Shown one piece after another: positions 1-26,300 of a DNA stretch of 64,000 nucleotides. The first letter of the stretch is position 1; each line of letters starts with the position of its first letter. The notes beneath the pieces were generated by a model. It was given only the letters and a program-made list of their open reading frames with translations. It had not been told where the DNA came from and searched no databases. The position numbers were made by a program, and so were the translations under genes. Source of the stretch: Crotophaga sulcirostris (lineage: Eukaryota > Chordata > Aves > Cuculiformes > Crotophagidae); the NCBI GenBank assembly GCA_013397455.1, contig VYZB01000334.1:395035-459034 (forward strand), given 5' to 3'.

Positions 1-327
1 TTGGTGAGAAAGAGGCTGATGGGTGCTCTCACTGCTCACTGCAGCTTCCTGAGGAGGGGAAGTGGAGAGGGAGAGTCTTGAGGAGGGGAAGTGGAGAGGG
101 AGAATCTGGCCTCTTGTTTGTGCTACACAGTCACAGGACATGTAGGAATGGTTTAAAGCTGCACCAAGGGAGGTTTATACTGGACATTAGGAAGTATTTA
201 TTTACTGAGAGGGCAGCTTCCTAGAGAGGCGGTTGATGCCTCAAGCAAGCATTTAAAGGTATTTGGACTAGGTGATCGTTGTAGGTCACTTCCAACTGAA
301 AGTCTGTTCTGTTCTATTCTGTATTGT
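1..327 (+). mobile_element. CR1 LINE 3' end, plus orientation
   Basis: The sequence reads in the CR1 sense direction. It includes GGACATTAGGAAGTATTTAT, then GGTCACTTCCAACTGAAAG, and ends in TTCTGTTCTATTCTGT-like tail repeats near 327. Inside it a 29-bp GA-rich unit is duplicated (51-79 and 80-108). The element runs off the left edge. Confidence 0.85.
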
Positions 328-1987
328 TAATGGAGTACTATGAATTAATTCCATTGATTCACCCTGCAATACTGCACATTAAGTATGTTAAAGTAGCTAA
401 AATCCTACCCAGTACTAACACAGAAAACTTAATTATTCTGCCCACAAATTAACCCACTGAAAAATGCATAAGGTATCTCTGCATTATACTTCAGCACACA
501 TTTTAGACATACCTCTTACATAAAAAGCGTTACCATTTTTTTCAAAGACTATAAAATAAAAAAAATTGTTAGCTACATTTGGGTTAGTTTGGCTATATTT
601 CAATATATTTTATATTCTAATTTATTCAATTACTATTAGATAATTAAAAAAAATTTTGAACTTGTCAGAGAAATCAAGTTGAAAAGCAAAAAGAAAGTTG
701 TGTTTCAGCAAGTGAACATGTCATTCAAAAGAATATATAAAATGGCACTAATTATCTTGGAATTTACAAAGAATTTTGGTTTTCATAAAAGAAAATCTGT
801 GCAAATTTTTCTTCTTTCATAAGTCTTAGATTTCTTTAGAGCATTTTCATCTCAGTAATTTCTTGAATTTCAATGGAATTTGAAATTGTCAAAACCAATC
901 ATCTATGCTAGCACACTACAATTTACATAGCAGACCGCAGGCTATTAAAACAAATACTGTGACTTTGTATCCTCTCATAGTACATTTTGGAAAACTAGTT
1001 TCACTTTGTTAAAGAGAATTGCATATTTTTTCTTACAGGTAATTTAAGTTGCACATAACAAGTCATACTGACTTGTAGGTTAAATGACTATGATTTAGGC
1101 TATGCAAATCCATTTGTTGAGTGCTGTAAAACACAGTTTCTACGTTGTGACTGAATTCCAAATACTATGTATTTCTATGTCAGTGCAGTGATTGTTCAAG
1201 TACTTTCTTGGTCAGCCAAAAATAAATATCTTTTGTCCAGAGTTGACCAAAAGTCATGGAACTAGAATTTGAAGCTCAGAAGGTTCCTTTTAATTCAGGT
1301 TGTTGTTTTTTGTTGTTTTTTTTCTTAAGGTATGGAAATATGATCTGAGGATACATAAAGATGTTAATATTACAGCTAATGACAACTGATACAAGGCACC
1401 ATTAATGCATTTGATTGTACTAAAACAGAGTTTAATTTAGCTTCCTGCAAAATTAATTATAATCATAAATTTATGCTCTTTTGTATGATTTATGCAGTAT
1501 AAAAGGAATATAATTGATTTTACTGCACCACATATGAGAAAATATTCTAGAGGTTTGCAATAGAAGCAAGACTAATTTAAACAGGAAAAGGAATGCACTT
1601 TTGTGGGTTTTGTTTGTGTTGTCTTGGTTTTTAAAGGAGGGTAATTAACTACTGAACAGTTCAGGAAGAATGAAGTGATTGCTGTTTATATGAAACCTAA
1701 TCTACAGCAAGAATGAATTCTTCTGCCCGTAAAACCAGTGGCAAAATTTGCCATTTAGAACAGAGACAATACGGTTGTCAAGGTGGTCTCTCTCAACAAG
1801 ATCCCTAACCACAAACACTGTCTCTATAACAGAAGTAACTGAATAAAATTCCATGGCCTGTGTTATACAGTAGGTAGCAACTGGATTATCACTACTCTCC
1901 TTGCTAGTCTTAGTATTCAACTCATTTAAGAAGCATAAGAATGCTTCTAGTCACATAAGGATTACCACTAGTTTTATTCTGTATTAC
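1..1987 (-). other. ERCC8 intron 8 (partial)
   Basis: AT-rich sequence left of exon 8. It holds a CR1 3' end at 1-327. No segment resembling the next CSA coding exon was seen, so the intron continues past the window edge. Confidence 0.8.
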
Positions 1988-15798
<13,811 letters not shown>

Positions 15799-15820
15799 GG
15801 CGGGACCGCTCCGCGCCGCT

Positions 15821-15832
15821 CCGCCATCTTGG
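15821..15832 (-). promoter_or_regulatory. YY1-type site just upstream of the ERCC8 start codon
   Basis: On the minus strand this reads CCAAGATGGCGG, the YY1 core AAGATGGCGG. It lies 23-34 bp before the ATG, where YY1 sites often mark a transcription start in TATA-less promoters. That implies a very short 5' UTR. Confidence 0.65.
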
Positions 15833-15847
15833 GCTAGGGGCGGCCGC

Positions 15848-15908
15848 GATTGGCTCGGGGCGCGCCAGCCTCCGCCAATGGCGAGCGGTGTTACTGACGT
15901 GGGCGTCA
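15848..15908. promoter_or_regulatory. CCAAT boxes and CRE-like half-sites of the ERCC8 promoter
   Basis: ATTGG at 15849-15853 is CCAAT on the ERCC8 strand. A second CCAAT on the plus strand lies at 15875-15879. The inverted pair TGACG...CGTCA at 15895-15908 resembles CREB/ATF half-sites. No TATA box is seen. Confidence 0.5.
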
Positions 15909-15989
15909 CCGACGGGCCGGGCGGGGCCGGCACGGCGGGCGCTGGCGAGGGCGGTGGGCTTGGTGGGAGGGGCGTGACGGAAGGGCAGT

Positions 15990-16142
15990 GCCGGCGTTGG
16001 GGGCGCCGGTGAGTGCAGTGAGAGCGGCCAGCGGGGCGACGCCGGCATTGAGGGCGCCAATGAGTGCAGTGAGAGCGGCGAGCGGGGCGGGGCCGGCATT
16101 GAGGACGCCAATGAGCGCGGCCAGAGGCGCAGGGAAGGGCGG
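15990..16142. repeat. 51-bp GC-rich tandem repeat in the divergent promoter
   Basis: Units start at 15990, 16041 and 16092 with GCCGGCGTTG or GCCGGCATTG, and carry GTGAGAGCGGC and AGCGGGGCG. Two units are full and the third decays after about 48 bp. Units 2 and 3 contain CGCCAATGAG, so each brings one CCAAT box. Confidence 0.85.
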
Positions 16143-16562
16143 GCTGGGCGTTGAGGGCTGCGACTCCAGCGCAGACGGAGCCCACAGGGCGCGCGCAGCC
16201 GTCCTGGTCTGTGGGTGCGGGGAGGGCTGCGGGCTGACGCGGGAGACAGGGCGGGAGACGGAGCCGCTCTGTGAGGGGGACTGTCCTCAGCCGGGTCACG
16301 GAGCTGCAAGAGGAAAGAGAGCGGCTGAGGAGCGCCAGGGAGTCTGAGCAAGAAGTAGACTCGTGGAGCCACACCCTGAGCTCTCTGAAACGTGAACGAA
16401 CACCGCGAAAAGCCCCTGATCAAACGGATTCGGTGTCCTTCCCCACCAGGATGTAGGCAGGGACGTTAAGGGAAGCAGCGAGTGGAAGCGATTCCACAAA
16501 AGGGGCAGCAAGCGACCCCCCCCTCCTTACCTGCGGCTCCCCAGGTGGCTCTGCACAACGGA

Positions 16563-17040
16563 TTATAGAATCACAGAATGGTTTGGGTTGGAAGGGACCT
16601 TAAATCCCATCCAGTTCCAACCACCCCGCCAAGGGCAGAGACATCTCCCACCAGCCCAGGCTGCTCAAGGCCCCATCCAACCTGGCCTTGAACACCTCCA
16701 GGGAGGGGGCACCCACAGCTTCCCTGGGCAACCTGGGCCAGGGCCTCACCGCCCTCAGAGTGAAGAATTTCTTCCTCATGTCTAATCTAAACCTTCCCCC
16801 TTCCCCTTGTATAAAGACCCTCCCCAGCTTTCCTGTAGTCCCTCCAGGTACTGGAAGGCTGCTATGAGGTCTCCCCGGAGCCTTCTCTTCTACAGGCCGA
16901 ACAAGCCCAACTGTCTCTGCCTGTCCTCATAGCTGAAGTGCCCCAGCCCTCTGAGCATCTTCATAGCCCTTCTCTGGACTCGTTCCAACAGGTCCATATC
17001 CTCCTTCTGTTGGGGATTCCAGACCTGGACGCAACTGACA
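16563..17040 (-). mobile_element. CR1 LINE copy between ERCC8 and NDUFAF2, minus orientation
   Basis: Starts ATAGAATCACAGAATGGTTT and continues GGGTTGGAAGGGACCTTAAA. It passes through typical antisense CR1 blocks (AACACCTCCAGGGAGGGGGC; CCTCATAGCTGAAGTGCCCC) and ends near ATTCCAGACCTGGACGCAAC. It is well preserved for about 480 bp and 5'-truncated, as most CR1 copies are. Confidence 0.93.
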
Positions 17041-17148
17041 AGGACGCTCTGGCAGTGACAGCGAAACAGCGGACAACGAGCGACTTGCGGCGCTGGGGGT
17101 GGCGCTGGGGGTGCCGCTGAGGGCGGTCAGCGGGGCGGGGTGTGGTGC

Positions 17149-17174
17149 CCGGAAATGTGCGCGGACGTGACGCA
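17149..17174 (+). promoter_or_regulatory. ETS- and CRE-like sites upstream of NDUFAF2
   Basis: CCGGAAAT at 17149-17156 fits an ETS/GABP site, and GACGTGACGCA at 17164-17174 holds CRE-like half-sites. They lie 60-85 bp before the ATG. GABP sites are common in nuclear genes for mitochondrial proteins. The assignment is motif-based only. Confidence 0.45.
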
Positions 17175-17233
17175 GGCACCGGTGGCGGCGACCTTGGCTG
17201 CGGGAGCGGCGCGAGGTGGGGGTGCCTGGCGCT

Positions 17234-17363
17234 ATGAGCCTGTGGCCGCGGCAGGTGCTGCGCGCCCTCCGTGCGCGGCTGTTCGGGCCCGCCAAGGAGC
17301 TGGTGGGCACCGACCAGTTCGGGAACAAGTACTACCGCGTGCCCAAGCACGAGACCCGCGCAG
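17234..17363 (+). CDS. NDUFAF2: NDUFAF2 exon 1 (coding part)
   Basis: Encodes [20 protein letters not shown], then [20 protein letters not shown] and TRA, and ends GCA G at donor GTGAGG (17364-17369). The ATG at 17234 is the first in frame downstream of the promoter motifs and gives a family-like N-terminus. Confidence 0.94.
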
Positions 17364-20300
17364 GTGAGGCGCGGCGGGGGGGCGGTGCTCGGGGGGGGAC
17401 CCTGGAGGGACTCGGAGCCGGGCGCGCTGTGAGGGCGGCGGCGGACCCCGTGTCTGGCACTGAGCGCCAGGGAGCCCCGAAGCATCAAACCGGTACCGAA
17501 AATGCCGGTGGATAAATTCTCTAAGACTTGCTTAGAAAGCAAACATCTTTTATTTCAGCGCTGGGCGCGTGAGGGAAGGGTTTCCATCAGTCATGTGTGG
17601 CGTGACAAGAGCTGGGGACACAATCATGGAATCGCGTGGTCGGAAAAGACCTCTGAGATCAATGAGCCCAGCCTTCCTTGTACACTTACTAAACCATACA
17701 ATATCACAGCATTACAAGGTTGGAAAGGACCTCTGAGATCATCAAGTCCAACCTGTAACCCAACACTAACACCAACCCATCATCTAAACCATGGCACTGA
17801 GTGCCTCATCCAGTCTTCCCTTAAACACCTCCAGAGTCAAGGACTCCACCACCTCCCCGGGCAGCGCATTCCAATGGCCAATCACCCTTTCAGTGAAGAA
17901 CTTTTTCCTAACATCAAGTCTAAGCCTCCCCTGATGAAGCTTGAGACCATTTCCTCTAGTTCTGTCACTGACCACCTGTGAGAAGAGACCAACCCCTGCC
18001 TGACTACAACCTCCTTTTAGATAGTTGTAGAGAGCAATAAGGTCACCCCTGAGCCTCCTCTTCCCCAGACTAAACAGCCCCAGCTCCCTCAGTCGCTCCT
18101 CATAGGGCTTGTGCTCGAGACAATATCTCCGTATCTCTCAATGTTTCCCACTCATCTGTCAAGGGATATGTTTGCCACTCACATGCATATGTATAAAGTC
18201 TCCCAGAAATCTTATGCATATTCTATTACTTTTCAAGGACTAATTTTTATGTTATTATGAACTTCACAACAGACAAATCTCTGCTAATTGGAGCTTTGGA
18301 GCCAGCTCTCTGTCTGTCCTTAATTTTAGTTGGGGAAAGACAAACAGAGGTGAATACAGAGGACACATCTGTTCAGCACATACTATACAAAATGTTATCG
18401 TTTCTCAAAGGACAGTGTGTGGAAAAACACTGAAAATATGCTATATGAAAAGGCATGCCATCAGAGGGACATTCTGTCTAACTTTCAAAAAATACAGTTA
18501 CTTAGATGAAACTTTAGCTTACATCACAACATTCCACTTTTTGTAATAGTAACTACTTCTTGTATCAAAACCAGTCTGTAGCTGTCACCCGGTAGCAGGG
18601 AGGTGGGTGGCAGTAAACAAGTAGGTTCTTAATGATTCAGAGCGCTTCTGGGTATGTCCTTAAGTGAATTCCTGATTATGTTGTCACTGCACTTGTGAGA
18701 AAAAACAGTTTTCTAGGTTTTTTGCCTGTGTTCCTGTTCTGCCTGGGTGCTTTTGCAGCAAGTTCTTGCATCACTTATGGTTGGACTCAATGACTTCAAA
18801 GGCCTTTTCCAACCAAATAAGTCTCTACTGATGCTATGTTTTGGCTGCACAACTGTGTGTAATCTTTCAAAGGCAGCATCCCTGACTCCACATACTGCAA
18901 TATTTTATAGTCTGGTTTCCTCCCCTGGCACAGCCTTGTTTGTCTGTGTGCTGTACTCCGTGTGCGTTGTGCGATCGCACCAACGAGAGTACCACCTGGA
19001 TGTGGAGACTTTCTGCTTGGTGCTCTTCAGAGTACAGGGAGAACCAGAAATCTGAGGGTGTGCAGTGGCAGAAGTCAATACTCTTCCTGAAGGGAAGGGG
19101 CACACACTGCTTCTTCCCTTCAGAAACTTGGGATGTTGGCTGGAGTTATTTTACCTTTAGAGCGGTAACCTTGACCTGTTTGCTGTAGAACTCCATGAAG
19201 AGGTGGCAGTGACTTAAAGCAGGTCTGCTTAGACAAGTGCCTTGGAAGGTGGTGTGCACACCTTTCATCAGCATTGAAATGCCTTCCAGGCTTTCTGCAT
19301 CTTGCTTTCAGCTTTTAGACTTCTTGTTCCTGGGGTTCATGGTGATTTTGAGTGGTGTACAAAAGACTATGTCTTCTGGCGTACAGGGAGGAGTAAAAAC
19401 TACAGTGATATTTCTTCTGTGTGATTATTGCAGTGTCAGCCCTTATTTGCCAGTCAGAATTACTTGTTTTGTCGTAAGTACTCACAGTCTTTTTCTCTAC
19501 GCTTGAATTTGTGCTGTCATGCCTTTCACAGTGAAAGCCCTCTGCTGAAACTTTAAGACTGATCACTGCATTTGAAATGAATTATATGGTAGTTGAAGTG
19601 CCAGTAAGAGCCAGGGGAGATGGGACATAGCTATTGAATTCAGCAGAAGTGCAGCATAAGAGGCTTTTAAAATTATTAATAAATTGGAATAGTTCTAAGA
19701 ACACAACATGGTAGCCTTTATGTTTCCCAGTTTTTGTTCAGATTGTAAGAATACTGAGCATAGCACTTCTGAGGGGAAGTTACATTGATTTTGCTTTGAT
19801 ACATCTTAAGGCTCTTGCACATTGTGTTTTTTAGTGATACAGATGACAACATGTGGGTCTGCTGAATAATAAGTACTCCTCTGCTATTAGATTTTTCTCT
19901 CTCATTCTTCCACTTCTCTTGCTTTCTTTGTCTTGATCCGTTCAAAACTCTGCACCACAGTCTTGCACTCATGCAATGTTCTACTGCCACCAAAGCAGAG
20001 AGATCTCTTCCTCCTGTTTTCCTCCTGCTGACTTTTCTTTGTCATTTGTTTGACTTTCCTACAGAAGGCTTTAGTAGAAAAATGGATTAAAATTACTTGA
20101 AGAAGAATAAATAGTAAGCTGGAACCGACACGGAAGTGGGAATGAAGAGGATAAGTGGTTCAATAACATAAGGTTATGCAAGATGTCTTGAAACAAAATC
20201 AAGAGGTACAACTTTTACAGTCTCTAATACTTCCTAATCATATTCACCCCGATTTTCTTCTGCCTTCCAATAGTTTGCTGTGAAACTTTTTAATTCCGCT

Positions 20301-23300
20301 GACCTGACACAGTTAAATGCATATTATCTGGGAATAATTGTGTATTTTAAAAGAAGATTAAAAAGCAGAATAAGCAAAACAATATATGGCAAAGGGCTAT
20401 TATTTTATTCAATCTCTTTGAGCTTCTCTTCTATTTTTGGAATGAAAGTAAGGGAAGGATTATTATTATTTTGCTTTATAAGTGAAGTTTGAGATACTCA
20501 AAAGTAATACGACATCTTCCATGAATGCGTTCATTCACAGTCAGTTAATTCTCCCTTACTGTCCTTTTTTATGTAACTAGAGAACAGGAAAGTGCATATG
20601 AAAAATACTACTACTAGGATTCTGTGTGAAAATACTACTTTTGAAGGTTCTGGTTTCTGTTTAATTTATTGACAAGTATTTCACACTGCACTGGCTGTCC
20701 ATTTAGATTATCTGAGAAGAACTAACCCCTTAATGTCAGCGAAAGAAGTCTGAGTGAAGTAAGCAAGACTTGCCCACAGGAAGAAGAAACTGATGGTGAA
20801 ACTTCTTCATGAAAGTGTCCAAACTTTTCTTTTTATCCTGCTGATTTGTTGGGTTGTTCTGTTGATTGATAGACCTTGCTGTTTAATCAGACACACTTAA
20901 CCATGAGATATGGGATGTAACAATCATTGAGGGAAATGAGCAGTATGGCAACAGCTTAGTTCGGGAAAACAGCCTTCAATAAATTCAGAAAACTGATAGG
21001 AGAGAATCCTGAGAAAGTCTAAACAGAATAAGTGAGGAGGTAGGTAGGACAATTCATACTTGTACCTGCTCCAGCTCTTAAATGCACAAGTACAAATTAC
21101 TGTTATGTAGATGAAGGTGAAGTAGTATAGAAATAAATTAACCTGGCTAAATAATGAGTTTTTAGTGGCCTCAAAAGAAAAAACTTCCCATGAATCAAAT
21201 TAACTGGCACAGGTGCTGGACAAATAGAGGAACATGTAATGGCTTGTAGGTATATTCACAAAGTAGTGAGGGAAAATGGATGTGAAATTGTTAGTTTGAC
21301 AAGATAGGTTCTTATCAAAATTGTTTTCCGAGTCGACAACACTTTGTTTTTTAGACAGTTTTGTATGCAAAATTTAATACTGTGGATTATGAATTAATTT
21401 GCTGTGTTAGTGTGTAGCCGATTGGAAACTGTTCTTGGAGTAGTTAGAAATGTTACCTGTTACCCTGTCATCTTATGAGGAGTATCCAGAGGGATGTACC
21501 GGCTGTCTGTCAAAGACCTGAACTAATCAATGGTTTTATTAGTGATTTGGATGAAGAACAAGAAAGTATATTTTTATTAAATTCACAGGTCAAACTATGC
21601 AGGGAGTAGCTCTGAGCATCTTACAGCAGGTCAACTGTCAAATGACTGAGTTGGAGGATCAGCTGAGATCAAGCCTTGCTTATCTGTAAACAAAGCATGC
21701 AATAAGTGGTTAAAAGATTCTGAGAACATGGATCTACATAACTGACAAATTTTATGTAGAAAAGCAAGTATTGTACTATTATAAATTTTATTTCCATGTT
21801 CTCTTAAACTGAATTCACATTATCTCCCTCCATTCCCCCCTCACAGACTACTATCCACTTGCACTGTAAAACAGACTTCCTTGTGAATATTTGTTATTAT
21901 TATTTTAATATACAGTTCTCCCTGAACCTAGCCATCCTCTTGCAGCAGTCTCTTGTGACTTTGGGTTTCCTGGATGTGGGACCTTGTATATCTGCTCAAT
22001 TTCTCCACCCACTGGTACCTCATTTTAGCAGATATTTATGTTTTTACTTCTGTGGATGGTGATTCTTGAGGTGTCAGCAAGACAAAGATCACAGAATCAT
22101 AGAATGTCAGGTTGGGAGAGACCTCAAGGACCGTCTGGTCCAACCTTTTTAGATGATGTGTAACTGAGCCTTAGCAGTGTCTGGTGTAGAGGAATCTACT
22201 GCTTCCCCAGGGAGATTATTCCAATGTTTAAGTGCTCTTATGGTGAAAAATTTTCTTCTGGAATCCAATCAGAATCTCCTAAGAAGCAACTCACACCTGT
22301 TACCTCTTGTCCTATTTCCATGTGACTCCTTGAAAAAATCGAGTCTCTGTCCTCTTGGTAGACACCCTTTATGTACTGGTACATGGTAATAAGGTCTCAT
22401 CTAATCTTTCAGAGATGCTAGGTTTGGTCTGCTCCACAGCAGAGAAGTATGCCAGTCCACCCTTGGGTTTGTGTTATCTTGTGGCAGAGGATAAGTTGGT
22501 TAGTTCTGTCACTGCCGAGTCACTTGCTGGGGAAGTAATCACAGGAGGTTACACCCGCTGCCTTGTCCTTATGGCATTTTTGAAGAGCATGCTGTGCTGG
22601 TTACAGTTTTGTACAACAGGGTCACACCAGGACCTAGATGCGGTGGGAAAGGAAATTTGTTTTAGTCTATAGAAAATGTGCATATGCAGAAGATTTCTGA
22701 AGCTCAATTTTTAAAGAAGTTAGGAATTCAAAAGTGTGGAGGATAATCATATTGAAGCAATGCTCTCCTTTTAAGTGTCAGAGAGCATTATTCGTTGTAT
22801 GTTAGGAAAATCTGCAGCATATGTAGTGCATATCTCACCTCTATGTCCTAGCCATATAGAGACCAGTGCAGGATGGAAACTGCACTGGAAAGGAGATGCG
22901 TTGTAGAGCAAACACTGCAGAGACATTCGACTGTTGTGTACAGGTTCCACTGCAAGGTCACTGCTGTATGTTTGTGCCATGCTTTGCTGTCCTCTGGTTT
23001 GAGAAGGAGCTCTAGCACTGTGCTGGGCCTGGTGTGCTTTATCGCTTGTACTGTACTTGAGCAAAACAATTCTTGCAGAAGATGAGGGCAGAACAGACAG
23101 ACACTGCTTTCTTTTTCATGTCCTAGACTTGGTAGGTCCATTAGGACCCAGACCTCGGGCTGGGCTTTGTTTTGGACCAGCAGAGGGATCCCACCTTCAG
23201 TTAGAGATGAGAATGGATGGTGCAGGTGGGACCTATGCCTTCTGCTTCAAGGAAAATCTGGCTGACAGCTTTCTTTTGGCCTGCCCTGCCTGGTCCTTGA

Positions 23301-26300
23301 CAAGGGTTTAGAATAGGAATACATGGAGCCTGTGGTGCAAAGAATTCATGCTTTGTTTCTTTGAGTTGTGAAATGCTCTCTCTTACACTTAGTCCAGAGT
23401 CCCAGGATGCTTCTGAACCCTGGTGCCTCGTCCACATTAGTAAGGAGCAGTAGGAGCAGGTCAGCAGGATCCAAGTAGCTGATACCGAGTTTCCTCACAC
23501 TTCCACCCCATGTGATTCAGAGTTTGCTTCAAATTGAATTTAGCCTGTTTCCCAGAACTCAATGTCTGCAATACATGGAGTCTGATGTTCTCAAAAAGAT
23601 AAGTGTTGGGTAAATCCTGCAGGTTGTAATCTCATATTGCTTTGGCATCTAATACCCTGTTAATTTTCTTAAATGTTTTGTAAGTGAGGATTTCTTCTTA
23701 AAAAAAGGAAATTGTGCACACAGAAACTACTTTGTGGTCCAAAATCATTATGTGGTAGATACAGGCAGCACAGGCTTCACTACAAACCACAGCTGCCTTG
23801 AATCACATTACCACTGTAGATGTAGTCACAGAAATATCCTAAAATCTGCAATATCCATATCAAACTCAAGATGTAGCAACTGTTCCCTGAAACCAGCATC
23901 TGTTCGTAGTCACAGGAGATTTGTATTGCATTCCTCATTTTGGTTGTCTCTGAATAATTACATTACTGGAAGAACAACTAACAACTTGAATGTATTTCAC
24001 TGTGGTGTAGGAAATCATTGCTGAGATTTAAACAGAAGCATCAGCTGTCAGTGACATGCAAAGGTGCTGATTTTAACAGGTGTTTTGCCTTATTTTAAAA
24101 AGGTTTCGTGAGTAATGGCAAAAAGATAGGAGCTTGCAAAGGTTTCATAGTTCTTCTGGGTGCATGTAGGAAAGACTGGCAGTTTAAAGAGGAGAGAAGG
24201 AAAATGTAAAACTGAACCCTTTCGAGTCTGACTGTGTTAATTCTCTTGATAGAGAGAAAGTGAACACTGGAAGTCTGTAAACTGTAAGAATAAGCAATTA
24301 AAAGATCCAATACAGAAAGTAATTGCTGGAAATAGAAGAGGAGTTAAGAAGAATTTTGTCAAGACAGAGGGGAAAGACCCTGAAAAGGAAACATTTCTCC
24401 CCGTAGGGAGGAATTCAGAATTAGAGTAGTTACCTTGCTGAAAACATGGACCTGCAAACACAGTTGGACTGAAGGTATATAGTGTAATATTTGTCAGAGA
24501 TTTTTATTTTCAAGGGGGAAGAAACTGTTGTCTCCAAAATCAAGTCAGGCCTTCAATGCTATGGTGAGATATGCTCATTTGGAAGAGAAGATGAGTCTGT
24601 ATTTGATGGCATTTTGCAAGTGGTGTTTTTACAAGATCGCTTTAAATTGATGACAGTGGTTAAACAGTCTAACCACACTGTTCTTGTCATGAGAGGAACA
24701 TCCAGCATAGCTCATTAACTCTGAGATGACTCCTCAGTTGCCAGTCCTGAAACTGGATGTGATAGAAGATGAGAATAGACAGCTGAGTAGTGGTGATTGA
24801 TGACTCATTTCAGTATCTTAGACAAGTATTTCACTAAACACACTACATTTGTCAATGTAATGCATTTATTTTTCTTATTGGATAGCATGCTGTCAGGGAA
24901 ATGCCATAGCTTTGCTATGTGATGAATTGTTCTGGCTGCAGAACATGGAGTCATACTTAAAATGTTCATTTTTTAAAAAATTATAAACAGAATTCCTCAT
25001 ACAGTTTATACATTTATTGCAACAGAATGTATTTTACAGGAAATAGCTAATTCAATTTTCCGTTGAAAATAATTTATTAAGACTCTTAATAACTAATTCA
25101 TTTAAAAATGCAGGGAGATAAGAGACACTAAATATTTAAGATCTGATATATATTTTTTATTTTTTCTAGAAATTGATAAATAAGCAGCTTATATTTAAAC
25201 TTTTTCAATATCTTCATTTGTACTGTCATCTGTTGTAGTGATAAACAGTTCAAATGAGCACTCTGAAATACCAGCATATGCAAGGTCTTATAAGAACAGT
25301 AGATCAGCAATAAGAGAGTAGTTACTTTAAAAGGTTGTGTATCAGTGGTAAAAGTATGCTTTGTATTTTAAGGTTCCCTCTGAGGAAACATCAGACTCAG
25401 GTTTGAGTTGGTTTGGAGCTGCAGCCTACGAGGAGCAGGTGGAAAAAGCCCGAAGCATTCTGCAGGAATAGGGACTTTGAGGAGGAAACTGGCAAGCTGA
25501 ACATGTTTCTCTGTGTTCTTGTAAATACCATCTGAAACGAAAGTGGGATTAGCAAGTTTCAGTTGTAGATTTTGATGCTAATAATTGAGTGTAAGCACTG
25601 ACTTCCATGGGAAACCTTTCCTTCGTGTGAAATGCCCACCCAGGTTCACATAAGAGGCAAACTAAATCTTACTAATCTTACTGAATCCAGGCTTCAATAG
25701 AAATATATTTTTTTTTATGAAAGTTAGAAAAATTTACGATTCTGTTGAGATAAGGAAATCTTCTGTGATTGTTTTTGTAGCTACTTGTTTCCTGGTTCAG
25801 AAAGTGGCATGTTGCCTTCCTGTTCATCAGAACTGTAGAGTACAATTTCCGATTTTTTTTTTCTTCAAAATTTGCCATAAAATAAATTTTTATGTTGAAG
25901 ATTAAACTGAAAAATTCCTGTAGTGCTTTATAGTGAATAGGATAGACTAGAAGAAACATTATCTTATCTCCAAAGCGTATCTTCTGAGGTTACAGACTTT
26001 CTTTTGATTCTGAATGTTACCTTTCTCACTAACAGGAATAAAGTCTGAAGTAGAGGCAGAAACTGCTGCATAATAAAGCATTCATAAGCTGATTATTGGG
26101 TGTTGCAGATAATTCTACAGAATATTTGTGAACATAAAGCTTCGCCAGCTAGTTTTTCAAGTGTTGGTGGAAAGCTAATAAGCTCATTTTAGTTTTATAT
26201 GTCTAGTTTTAAGATACTCAGGAAATTCAGAATTTCATTAATGAATGTGAAACCAAATTTTGAAGGACTTATTTGGGTTATAGAAATAAGTGTATTGGGA

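Larger units (their letters stand above)
17364..22088 (+). other. NDUFAF2 intron 1, first part
   Basis: The island edge reaches about 17520; AT-rich sequence follows. Contents are the CR1 pieces at 17621-18121 and 18777-18817. No gene is recognisable in the remaining 3 kb. Confidence 0.8.

Noticed and set aside
1..1987. ERCC8 exon 9
   Set aside because: Searched by eye for the NTAHNGKVNGL-type coding segment on the minus strand and found nothing; the exon must lie outside the window.
17216..17233. In-frame upstream extension of NDUFAF2 beginning with GTG
   Set aside because: Vertebrate genes start at ATG. The ATG at 17234 gives a family-like N-terminus of the expected length.
16961..17542. 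Open frames of 130-190 codons on the minus strand opposite NDUFAF2 exon 1
   Set aside because: They are antisense to a recognised exon and run into the CR1 copy, with no protein-like motifs.
22355..22672. 105-codon open frame on the plus strand
   Set aside because: It begins inside an antisense CR1 copy and continues into intron; no family features.
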